From positions 620,001 to 684,000 of the forward strand of contig JADJZA010000007.1 of NCBI GenBank assembly GCA_016719385.1: a DNA stretch of 64,000 nucleotides, read 5' to 3'. Below are positions 35,382 to 42,916 of the stretch, piece after piece (position 1 is the stretch's first letter; each line of letters begins with the position of its first letter). Position numbers and translations under genes: made by a program. The notes beneath the pieces were generated by a model. It worked only from the letters and a program-made list of their open reading frames with translations. It had not been told where the DNA came from and did no database searches. The stretch comes from Candidatus Microthrix subdominans (lineage in GTDB: Bacteria > Actinomycetota > Acidimicrobiia > Acidimicrobiales > Microtrichaceae).

Positions 35382-37219
35382 CGGCGTTCTGACCCGCCCG
35401 AGTGCGCCGAGGTCACATTTGGTCCGAGCAGAGCGGCGCACACCCAGCGTCGGGTGTCGGCCGGGTCGATCACGTCATCGATCTCGAACTGGGCGGCCAC
35501 GTTGGTGGCCCGCCCGTGGTCATAGGCCGCCGCGACCAGGTCGTCGAAGAGTGCCTGGCGTTTGGTCGGATCGGCCTCGGCCTCCAGCTCGGCCCGAAAC
35601 CCCAGCCGGACCGCCCCCTCGAGTCCCATGCCGCCCAGCTCACCGGTGGGCCAGGCGACGACGAACTCCGGCGCCTTGAAGCTGCCAGCGGCCATCGCCT
35701 GGGCGCCCAGCCCGTAGGCCTTGCGCAGGATGACGGTGCCGCAGGGCACCGACAGGTTGGCGCCGACGACGAACAGCCGGCTCATGTGGCGCACGGCGGC
35801 CGCCGATTCCGACTCGGGGCCGACCATGAAGCCGGGGGTGTCGCAGGCGAAGAGGATCGACAGCCCGTGCGTGTCGCACAGCTGGAGGAATCGGGCGGCC
35901 TTCTCGGCACCCTCGGCGTCGATCGCCCCGCCAAGGTGGGCGGGATCGTTGGCGACCAGGCCGATCGGGTGGCCGTCGATGCGGGCGAGCGACGTGATGA
36001 TGCCGGGGGCGTAGCCGTCGCGCAGCTCCATACGGCTGTCGACATCGACCAGCGCGTCGAGTACGGCCCGCACGTCGTAGACCTTCAGCCGGTCCTCCGG
36101 GATGAGGTGGCGCAACAGCCGCTGATCGGCGACGAGGTCGGCGTCCGGCTCGATCGGGCCCTGGAAGTAGCCCAGGTAGCGGCGGGCAGCCGCGACGGCG
36201 GCAGCGTCGTCGACCACCCGCACGTCGACGACGCCGTTGGCGTGCTGGGTGTCGATCGGGCCGATGTCCTCCGGGGTGAAGGTGCCCAGGCCGCCGCCCT
36301 CGATCATCGCCGGGCCGCCCATGCCGATGTTGGCGTCCTCGGTGGCGATCACCACGTCGCAGCAGCCCAACAGGGCGGCATTGCCCGCAAAGCAGCGACC
36401 CGATGCGATGCCGACGAGCGGCACGGTTCCCGCCAGGCGGCCGAACAGGTGGAACGCCATCGTGTCCAGGCCCGACACCGTGGTGGTGTCGGTGTCGCCC
36501 GGCCGGCCGCCGCCCCCCTCAGCGAAGAGCACCACCGGCAGGCGCCGCCGCTCGGCCAGCTCGAAGAGCCGATCCTTTTTCCGGTGGTTCTGATACCCCT
36601 GGGTGCCGGCCAGCACCATGTAGTCGTAGGACAGCACCACCGCTCGGGCCCGGTCGGCTCCGACCGCCTCGGCTCCGATCGTGGCCAGGCCGCCGACCAG
36701 GCCGTCGGCGGGGGTGCGTTCGATCAGGTCGTCGACGCTGCGACGTTGGCGCTGGGCGGCGATCACCAGCGGTCCGTACTCGACGAATGAGCCGTCGTCG
36801 ACCAGGTCGTTGAGGTTCTCCCGGGCGGTTCGTCGGCCCCTGCCGTGCACCTTGGCGACCGCCTGGGGCCGGGCGTCGTCGAGCCCGACGTCGTGGCGGC
36901 GTCGCACTGCGTCGAGGTCGTCGCGCACGAGTTCGAGGTCGATCTCATCGACCGACGCCTGGGCCGCATTCGCCTCGCCCTCACCTTCGCCCGCGCGAAG
37001 CGTGGCGATCACGGCGCCGCGCCCGATCTGGAGGTTCGCTGCGGTGGCGACCTCGACGATCACCCCGGCGGCGGGTGCCACCACGTCGTGGTGCATCTTC
37101 ATCGACTCGATGATGGCGAGCATCGAGCCCGCACCGACCCGGTCCCCGGCGGCGACGGCGAGCTCGACGACCCTGCCCTCGAGGGGCGAGGTGACGGTCA
37201 ATAGTTCCGCGGCGGCCAT
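35378..37219 (-). CDS. Biotinyl domain fused to acyl-CoA carboxylase carboxyltransferase
   Basis: 613-aa fusion. Residues 1-75 are a biotinyl/lipoyl domain with the biotin-accepting Lys41 in ESMKMHHD. After a linker, residues about 110-600 are the two-part carboxyltransferase of the PccB/AccD family, with the RGRRTARENLNDLVDDGSF start, AEGGGGRPGD in the first crotonase fold and FACDTPGFMVGPESE and GAQAMAAGSF in the second. Carrier and transferase are normally separate or the carrier is fused to the biotin carboxylase, so this order is unusual. No biotin carboxylase lies in the window; it would have to be supplied from elsewhere. The acyl substrate is unknown. Confidence 0.88.
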   Translation of the reverse strand: MAAAELLTVTSPLEGRVVELAVAAGDRVGAGSMLAIIESMKMHHDVVAPAAGVIVEVATAANLQIGRGAVIATLRAGEGEGEANAAQASVDEIDLELVRDDLDAVRRRHDVGLDDARPQAVAKVHGRGRRTARENLNDLVDDGSFVEYGPLVIAAQRQRRSVDDLIERTPADGLVGGLATIGAEAVGADRARAVVLSYDYMVLAGTQGYQNHRKKDRLFELAERRRLPVVLFAEGGGGRPGDTDTTTVSGLDTMAFHLFGRLAGTVPLVGIASGRCFAGNAALLGCCDVVIATEDANIGMGGPAMIEGGGLGTFTPEDIGPIDTQHANGVVDVRVVDDAAAVAAARRYLGYFQGPIEPDADLVADQRLLRHLIPEDRLKVYDVRAVLDALVDVDSRMELRDGYAPGIITSLARIDGHPIGLVANDPAHLGGAIDAEGAEKAARFLQLCDTHGLSILFACDTPGFMVGPESESAAAVRHMSRLFVVGANLSVPCGTVILRKAYGLGAQAMAAGSFKAPEFVVAWPTGELGGMGLEGAVRLGFRAELEAEADPTKRQALFDDLVAAAYDHGRATNVAAQFEIDDVIDPADTRRWVCAALLGPNVTSAHSGGSERR

Positions 37220-37278
37220 CGGCCGAGCCTGCCAGGTTGGGCAAGGCGTTGCCGACGATTAGGCCGGCGGCGGCGGCC

Positions 37279-37284
37279 TATGGT
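37279..37284 (+). promoter_or_regulatory. Leaderless -10 element of the ArsC-like gene
   Basis: TATGGT, exactly six bases before the ATG at 37291. It places translation start upstream of the in-frame TGA. Confidence 0.6.
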
Positions 37285-37290
37285 GGCCAG

Positions 37291-37647
37291 ATGGCCAACG
37301 TCACCATCTATCACAACCCCAATTGAGGCTCGTCCAACAATGCCGTGAGCATTGCTGAGGAACTGGGCGTCGACTACGAGCTTGTCAACTACCGCAAGGA
37401 CCCGCCCGACGAGGCGACCCTGCGTGACCTGATCGCCAAGCTGGAGGACGAGCCCACCGCCCTGGTGCGGCGCGATGCCCTCTTCAAGAAGCTGGAGCTG
37501 AGCGACGAGGACGTGGCGACCGAGGATCAAATCGTCGAGACGATCCTGGCCAACAAGATGATCATGCAGCGGCCGGTGGTCGTCGCCGGCGACACCGCCA
37601 TCATTGGTCGCCCCAAGGAACGCATCCGCGAGCTGCTCGGCGGCTGA
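37291..37647 (+). CDS. arsC: ArsC-family reductase with TGA (candidate selenocysteine) at the catalytic position
   Basis: Reading through one TGA (37324-37326) gives a 118-residue ArsC homologue: MANVTIYHNPN-U-GSSNNAV. The TGA is residue 12, the catalytic Cys of E. coli ArsC, and Arg60 (LVRRD), Arg94 (MQRPVV) and Arg107 (IGRPKE) fall at the same numbers as in that enzyme. The sequence after the TGA is intact to the stop. A hairpin resembling a bacterial SECIS element follows directly. TATGGT six bases before ATG 37291 argues that ribosomes start before the TGA. ArsC enzymes reduce arsenate with thiol partners; related members have unknown thiol-reductase roles. Alternatives: a nonsense mutation or base error, with a shortened product from GTG 37345 lacking the active site. 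Confidence 0.75.
37324..37361 (+). promoter_or_regulatory. Candidate bacterial SECIS element after the in-frame TGA
   Basis: After TGA and 11 bases comes CAATGC (37338-37343), loop CGTGA (37344-37348), GCATTG (37349-37354): a perfect six-pair stem. TCC (37333-37335) can pair with GGA (37359-37361) below an internal loop. As I remember E. coli fdhF, its SECIS also has 11 bases before the upper stem, the same UGC/GCA closing pairs, and G then U in the loop. The bulged U of fdhF is not obvious here. Confidence 0.55.
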
Positions 37648-37664
37648 GCGGGCGGTTGACCACG

Positions 37665-39028
37665 TTAGAGCCCAAACGGGGAGTAACCGGCAGGGTGCAA
37701 CGGCCAGGGCGCCACCTCCTCGAGGAGCGCCGCCGCGCCGAGCGCCAGTCCGTCGTCGTAGCGGGCCGACACCAGCTGCATGCCGATCGGCACGCCGTGG
37801 TCGTCGAACCCGGTCGGCACCGACACCGCCGGGTGACCGGTCATGTTCAGGTCGGTGGTGTTGGTGGCGATCGCCAGGTCGTCGGTGCTGCCGGCGCGGG
37901 TGGGCAGCGGCCCCTCCGGGCCCCATGACCCGACGTTGGTCACCGGCGACATCAAGATCGTGTCCGGAGCCTCCGGATCGCAGACGACGGCGTCGATTGC
38001 TGCGCTGAGCAGCCAGCGGGTGTCGTCGGCGGCCAGGTAGTCGGCCGTGGTCACCGCGGCGCCGAAGCCCAGCATGAGCGCCAGGCTGTCCTCGGCCTCC
38101 TCCCAGCGGTTGCGGTGAGGCTCGAGAGCGTGGGCGAGGTCGGCGCTGGCGATCGTGAACCAGGCGAGCGTGGCGTCGGTCGGCACCAGGCCGCTGCGCT
38201 GCACCACCTCGACCCCGGCCGCCTCGAACGAGGCACAGGCGGCGTCGAACGCCCGGCGCACGTCGGCATCGACGTCGGCCCGGAAGGTGGGGGTGGCGAT
38301 GACCCGGCGGGGCCGACGGGGCTGGAGGTCGATCGCCCCCGAGGGGATCGACATCGGGTCCCCGGGCGTGCCGCCGAGGATCACCTGGCCTCGACGAGCA
38401 CGTCGGCGACCGAGGTGGCGGTGGCGCCCAACGTCGACAGCGATGGCCACGCAGGTTTGACGTCGCGGCCGACTGCGCCGGTCGTCGGCTTGTAGCCGAC
38501 CAGGCCACACGCCGAGGCGGGGATGCGAACCGAGCCCCCGCCGTCGGAGGTGGTGGCCAGCGGCACCATGCCGGCGGCGAGCGCTGCGGCCGACCCGCCG
38601 CTCGACCCGCCGGGGGAGCGATGGTGGTTCCACGGGTTGCGCGTGCTCCCGAAGAGGCGGTTGGTGGTGAACCCGGTGTGGGCGAACGCCGGAGTGTTCG
38701 ACTTGCCGACCACGATGGCGCCGGCCGCCCGCAGCCGGGCGACGACCAGGCCGTCCGCAGTTGCGGATGGGGCGTCGGCCAGCCAGTCACTTCCCATCGT
38801 GGTGGGCATGCCGGCGACGTCGATCAGGTCCTTCACCAGGACCGGAAGCCCGGCGAGCGGACCGCTCGGGTCGACCCGCTCGGCGTCGGCGAGCGCCTCC
38901 TCCGCCCGCAGGGCAACCACGGCGTTCAACGCTGGGTCGTCGGCCTCGATGCGCCTCAGCGCCTCGGCCACCAGCTCCCTGGGGTGCAGCTCGCCTGTCC
39001 GAACCCGCTCGACCAACTCGGCCCTCAT
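37665..39028 (-). pseudogene. Amidase (AS family), interrupted by one frameshift
   Basis: The N-terminal part (39028 to about 38391) has the amidase-signature core: the catalytic Lys in PVLVKDLIDV, and SPGGSSGGSAAALAAGMVPLATTSDGGGS with the cis-Ser and Ser nucleophile. It then runs into a stop (LVEAR). The C-terminal half continues in another frame from VILGGTPGD to the end at 37665, with SVPTGFDDHGVPIGMQLV as expected. A single base change near 38385-38395 rejoins the about 453-aa enzyme, so this may be an assembly error or a recent mutation. ATG 39028 has GGGGGAG just upstream. If functional it would hydrolyse an unknown amide. Confidence 0.85.
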
Positions 39029-39142
39029 CGCAATCTCCCCCTGGTAGAGCAGTGAACCGTCGTTCCACGAGGGAGGGTATCGGGCCTCGTTCGCTGGAGG
39101 GGCCGGACCGGTTGAGTCCCGCCGGGAGATCACGAGCCTGGA

Positions 39143-40999
39143 CTACTCGGCGTCGAAGTCCTTGGGAAACGGGTCCCTGGCGCCAATGTCGGTCGCCCGG
39201 CCAGCGCCGGGGTCGGCTTGGGCGTTGGCGTCGGCGGCTGCCTCGGCTTCGGCATCGGCTGCCTCGGCCTCGGCGTCGGCATCCGGATCGGGGGCCAGCC
39301 ACTGGCGGGTCGACGGCAACAGCACCTCGCCGGGCAGCGCCGGCGGGGGCGCAGCGGGCGGCAGTGGGGGTTCCCGCTCGGGCAGCTTGGCGTCCCCGAC
39401 CGGAGCGGGCCCCTCGATCTGGCCCTGCCCGGTGATCGGCTTCATCTCCCCGGTCAGGTGGCGCACCTCACCGGTCACTTGACGGCCACCGCCGGTGGCC
39501 AACTGCTGGATCTCCGACGTGTCGTTGCGCTGATCGACCAGCTTCGGCCTGGTCGGCTCGCCGACGGGAGGCCGCACCACCTCGGCGACCGGCGGTTGCT
39601 CGCCGGTGACGACGGGTCGTCCGGTCGACACCGGCGGTGTCCCATCCGCGTCGGCGCCGACCGTGCGTATCTCGCCGGTCAGCGGATCGCTGCCCCGCCC
39701 AGCGCCGCGGCTGCGTCGATTGTTCGACACCAGCTGGGCCTTCTTCTGGTAGGCGGTGAAGCTGTGGGAGCCCATCATCAGTTCGGCCGCCACCGCTGCG
39801 AGCAGCCCGGGCACGACGAAGCCCGGCCGGCCGGTGGTTTCGGCGACGAACATCACGGCGGCCAGCGGCACCCGGTATCCGGCCCCGAGCACTGCGGCGA
39901 TGCCGATCACCGGATACAGCGTGGTGCTCTCGGTGCCGATCAGCTCCCCACACAGTCGCCCGAGCAGCGCACCGGCGACCACCAGCGGCACGAACAACCC
40001 GCCGGGAACGCCCCCGGCCACCGACGCAGCGGTGCCCAGGTTGCGGGCGATCAGGATGATGACCAGCGCCCAGATCGCCCGGTTGTCCTCGAGCGCCCAG
40101 TTGACCAGCCCGTAGCCGGGGCCGAGCACGCCCGGGGTGTCGGCGGCCAGGCGTACCGCCACGCTGGTCGCCGAGATCACCGTGCCCGCCAGCAGCAGAC
40201 GCCTCCAGTCGGGGCCGCGGGTGGAGAGGCGCTTGGCCAGCGCCAGGGCCGATGCGCCCCAGCGGGCGACCAGACCCGCGACGGCCCCGACGAGCAGGGC
40301 GATGCCAAGTTGGGGCACCATCACGTCGGTGGCGCCCTCGACGGGAAACAGTGGCTCGTTGCCGAGGAGCAGCGAGAACGTGACGTAGCCGGTCGACGCG
40401 CCGATCAGGGCCGGCAGCAGGGAGCTGTGGGCCAGGTCCCCTTGATAGGGCGACTCGATGGCGAAGATGGCGCCGGTGGCCGGTGCGCGGAAGACGGCGG
40501 CGACACCGCCGGCTGCACCGGCGACGAGCAGCAGCCGATGGTCGATGCGCCCGAACAGGCGGGGCAGGCGGCGTTGCACGGTTGCGCCGGCCGAGGCTCC
40601 GAGGTAGATCGCCGGGCCTTCGAGGCCCAACATGTTGCCCGTGCCCAAAGCGACGGCGCTGGCCAGCACCCGACCCCGAAACGGCTTTCCGCCCAGCACA
40701 CCGCCCTCCTGATGGAAGCGCTTCAGGTACTCGTCGGAGGTCGATGGCGTCGCCCCGCCGCCGACGGTGCGAAGGATGAAGTGAGCGGCGACCAGCCCCA
40801 GCGGCGGCCCGATCGCCACGGTCCACAGTGGAAGGTCACGGAACAGTCCGAGCATCTCGAAGACCGCCACCTCGAAGACGACGGCGGCCAGGCCAGCGAT
40901 GGCGCCGACCAACGCCGAGACCAACAGCACCTCACGACTGGCGCGAGCGAGTTCCTTCAGCTCCTCCGGGTCGGGGGTCGATGGCAGGAATCTCCACAC
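39143..40999 (-). CDS. ClC-family chloride channel/antiporter with long repetitive tail
   Basis: 618-aa protein. The first about 425 residues form the ClC membrane domain, with GLEGPAIYLGA (GxEGP, gating Glu) and GGVPGGLFVP (GxFxP) anion-binding loops and ETTGRPGFVVPG near the end. The remaining about 190 residues are cytoplasmic and low in complexity: several (L/V/I)TGE or TGQ units, a Pro-rich stretch (PPLPPAAPPPALPG) and an Asp/Ala/Glu block. No CBS domains are present. GTG 40999 lies eight bases after TACCGT. It probably exchanges chloride for protons. Confidence 0.87.
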   Translation of the reverse strand: MWRFLPSTPDPEELKELARASREVLLVSALVGAIAGLAAVVFEVAVFEMLGLFRDLPLWTVAIGPPLGLVAAHFILRTVGGGATPSTSDEYLKRFHQEGGVLGGKPFRGRVLASAVALGTGNMLGLEGPAIYLGASAGATVQRRLPRLFGRIDHRLLLVAGAAGGVAAVFRAPATGAIFAIESPYQGDLAHSSLLPALIGASTGYVTFSLLLGNEPLFPVEGATDVMVPQLGIALLVGAVAGLVARWGASALALAKRLSTRGPDWRRLLLAGTVISATSVAVRLAADTPGVLGPGYGLVNWALEDNRAIWALVIILIARNLGTAASVAGGVPGGLFVPLVVAGALLGRLCGELIGTESTTLYPVIGIAAVLGAGYRVPLAAVMFVAETTGRPGFVVPGLLAAVAAELMMGSHSFTAYQKKAQLVSNNRRSRGAGRGSDPLTGEIRTVGADADGTPPVSTGRPVVTGEQPPVAEVVRPPVGEPTRPKLVDQRNDTSEIQQLATGGGRQVTGEVRHLTGEMKPITGQGQIEGPAPVGDAKLPEREPPLPPAAPPPALPGEVLLPSTRQWLAPDPDADAEAEAADAEAEAAADANAQADPGAGRATDIGARDPFPKDFDAE

Positions 41000-41007
41000 G
41001 TGGCCCG

Positions 41008-41013
41008 ACGGTA
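41008..41013 (-). promoter_or_regulatory. Leaderless -10 element of the ClC gene
   Basis: TACCGT on the minus strand, eight bases before the GTG at 40999. Confidence 0.45.
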
Positions 41014-41028
41014 CAGCCTGGCTGGACC

Positions 41029-41034
41029 TAGGTT
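41029..41034 (+). promoter_or_regulatory. Leaderless -10 element of the TrmH-type methyltransferase
   Basis: TAGGTT, seven bases before the GTG at 41042, which is in frame with the conserved domain. Confidence 0.55.
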
Positions 41035-41041
41035 GGGGGCG

Positions 41042-41908
41042 GTGGCCACTCCAGCGGCAGCGCAGCTTCCCGGGGCCATCACGGTTGCCGATGCGGGTGA
41101 CCGGTTGGTCGCCGACTTCGTCGGGCTGCGGGACCGCCGGCTTGCGCAACGCCGACGCACCGAGGGGGGGACGACGTTCGGCCGGTTTCTCGCCGAGGGC
41201 GACCTGGTGACCGAGCGCGCCCTGCGGGCGGGGCACCGGTTGGTCGCCCTACTCGTCGATGCCGGGAGGACCGAACCCCTTCCCACCGGCGCCGACCAGG
41301 CGATCGCGGCGGGGGCCAGCCTGCTCGCAGCGGGACCCGACGTCGTCGAGGCGATCACGGGTTCGAGGGCCCATCGTGGGTCGATGGGGCTCTTCGAGCG
41401 CCCCGAGCCGCTGACTGTGGCGGCGGCGGTGGGTAACGCCCGCACAGTCGCCGTGCTCGAGGGCGTGGTCAACCCGGTGAACCTGGGGTTGATCGCCCGC
41501 AGCGCGGTGGCAATGGGCGTCGAGGCGCTGTTGTTGGACCCGACATGTGCCGACCCGTGGTACCGCCGGGCCTCGCGGGTGTCGATGGGGGAGGTGTTCG
41601 CCGTACCCCACGCATGGCTCGACGCACTGCCCGGTGGCCTGGATCCGTTGAGCGCAGCGGGCTTCACCCTGCTGGCGCTGACCCCCTCGGAGGATGCCGT
41701 CGACATCGGGGCGGTGGCGCTTGAACCTGACGACCGCGTGGCGCTGCTGCTCGGAGCCGAGGGACCGGGCCTCAGCGCGAGGGTCCTGGCGAGGGCCGAT
41801 GCGTGCGTGCGAATCCCGCTCTCCGCAGCGGTCGACTCGCTCAACGTCGGCGCCGCTGCGGCGGTGGCCGCTTACGCCGTCGGGAGAAATCGCAGGGAGC
41901 GCCCTTGA
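41042..41908 (+). CDS. SpoU/TrmH-family RNA 2'-O-methyltransferase
   Basis: 288-aa SPOUT-class enzyme. An N-terminal substrate-binding domain (about residues 15-115, with TFGRFLAEGDLVTERAL) precedes the knotted domain with motif 1 GVVNPVNLGLIARSA, motif 2 LLLGAEGPGLS and motif 3 IPLSAAVDSLNVGAAAAVA. It methylates a ribose in rRNA or tRNA using S-adenosylmethionine; the target base is not inferable. The frame is open far upstream, so the start comes from the TAGGTT element and the family N-terminus. It overlaps the homocysteine methyltransferase gene (TGATG). Confidence 0.9.
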   Translation: MATPAAAQLPGAITVADAGDRLVADFVGLRDRRLAQRRRTEGGTTFGRFLAEGDLVTERALRAGHRLVALLVDAGRTEPLPTGADQAIAAGASLLAAGPDVVEAITGSRAHRGSMGLFERPEPLTVAAAVGNARTVAVLEGVVNPVNLGLIARSAVAMGVEALLLDPTCADPWYRRASRVSMGEVFAVPHAWLDALPGGLDPLSAAGFTLLALTPSEDAVDIGAVALEPDDRVALLLGAEGPGLSARVLARADACVRIPLSAAVDSLNVGAAAAVAAYAVGRNRRERP

Positions 41909-42900
41909 TGGCGCCGGTCCCGGGCTCGCTGGCCGAGGCGTTGGGCCGGGGGCCGGTCATGGCGGACGGCGGGCTGTCGACCGTGCTCGCCGAGCTGGGA
42001 GCGGCGCCGTCGGGCGGCGGGTCGGCGCTGTGGACCGGGGAGGTGCTGGCCACCCGGCCCGCCGCGATCGAGGAGGCGCATGCGCGGATGATCAGCGCCG
42101 GTGCCCGGGTGGTGCTCGCCGCCGGCTATCAGGTCAGCCGCATGGGTGCGGTGGCCTCCGGCCGTCGGCCGGAAGCGGGTGACGAACTGCTCGTCGAGGC
42201 GACGCGCCGCGCGGTGACAGCGCGCAACCGCATGAGGGCACAGCGGCCGGGGCCGGCGTGGGTGGCGGCATCGATCGGCCCCTATGGGGCGGCGCTGGCC
42301 GACGGGTCGGAGTACCGCGGCCGCTACGCCGTCGGACGACCCGACCTGGCCGAGTTTCACCGGGGCCGGCTGGAGGTGTGGGTCGAGGCCCAGCGGCAAC
42401 TCTCGACGAGGGCGGATGTGTGGTGGTGCGAAACGATCCCCGACGGGGTCGAGGCGGAGGTCCTCGGCGACGAGTTAAGCCGCTCGGTGGCGGCGCTCGG
42501 GGAGCGGGGACTGCCCGCCCCCGAGATCGTGGTGACGATGACCGTCGCCACCGATGGTCGCTGCCCGACGGGCGAGCCGGTCGACGAGGCGTTGGCCCCG
42601 ATCCTCGGCGGCGGAGCGCTGAAGCCGATCGCGGTCGGGGTCAACTGCTGCGCACCAGCCGACGTCACACCAGCGTTGGAGCGCCTCGCAGGGGTCACAC
42701 GGCTGCCCCTGGTGGCCAAACCCAACCTGGGTGGAGCATGGAACGCAGCGGACGGCCGTTTTGAGGGTGCCGGGCCCCCGACACCGGATCCGGAGCGCCT
42801 TCGACGGTGGTTGGACGTCGGCGCACGGTTGATCGGTGGCTGCTGCGGTACCGGCACCGCCGAGCTGGCACAGCTGGCCCGGCAGCTCTCGGCATCTTGA
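41908..42900 (+). CDS. mmuM: Homocysteine S-methyltransferase
   Basis: 330-aa TIM-barrel enzyme transferring a methyl group, usually from S-methylmethionine, to homocysteine. Zinc ligands are the Cys in VNCCAP (about residue 247) and the CysCys pair in IGGCCGTG (about 311-312); the N-terminal MADGGLSTVL matches the family. It may recycle S-adenosylhomocysteine-derived homocysteine from the adjacent methyltransferase, but that link is inference. It is translationally coupled to the gene in front. Confidence 0.88.
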   Translation: MAPVPGSLAEALGRGPVMADGGLSTVLAELGAAPSGGGSALWTGEVLATRPAAIEEAHARMISAGARVVLAAGYQVSRMGAVASGRRPEAGDELLVEATRRAVTARNRMRAQRPGPAWVAASIGPYGAALADGSEYRGRYAVGRPDLAEFHRGRLEVWVEAQRQLSTRADVWWCETIPDGVEAEVLGDELSRSVAALGERGLPAPEIVVTMTVATDGRCPTGEPVDEALAPILGGGALKPIAVGVNCCAPADVTPALERLAGVTRLPLVAKPNLGGAWNAADGRFEGAGPPTPDPERLRRWLDVGARLIGGCCGTGTAELAQLARQLSAS

Positions 42901-42904
42901 CCTC

Positions 42905-42910
42905 TAGTCT
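42905..42910 (+). promoter_or_regulatory. Leaderless -10 element of otsA
   Basis: TAGTCT, six bases before the ATG at 42917; this favours ATG over the GTG one codon earlier. Confidence 0.6.
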
Positions 42911-42916
42911 GGGGTG

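Noticed and set aside
40957..41844. Minus-strand open frame opposite the TrmH-type methyltransferase
   Set aside because: Ser/Thr/Pro/Arg-rich shadow; SPOUT motifs are intact on the plus strand.
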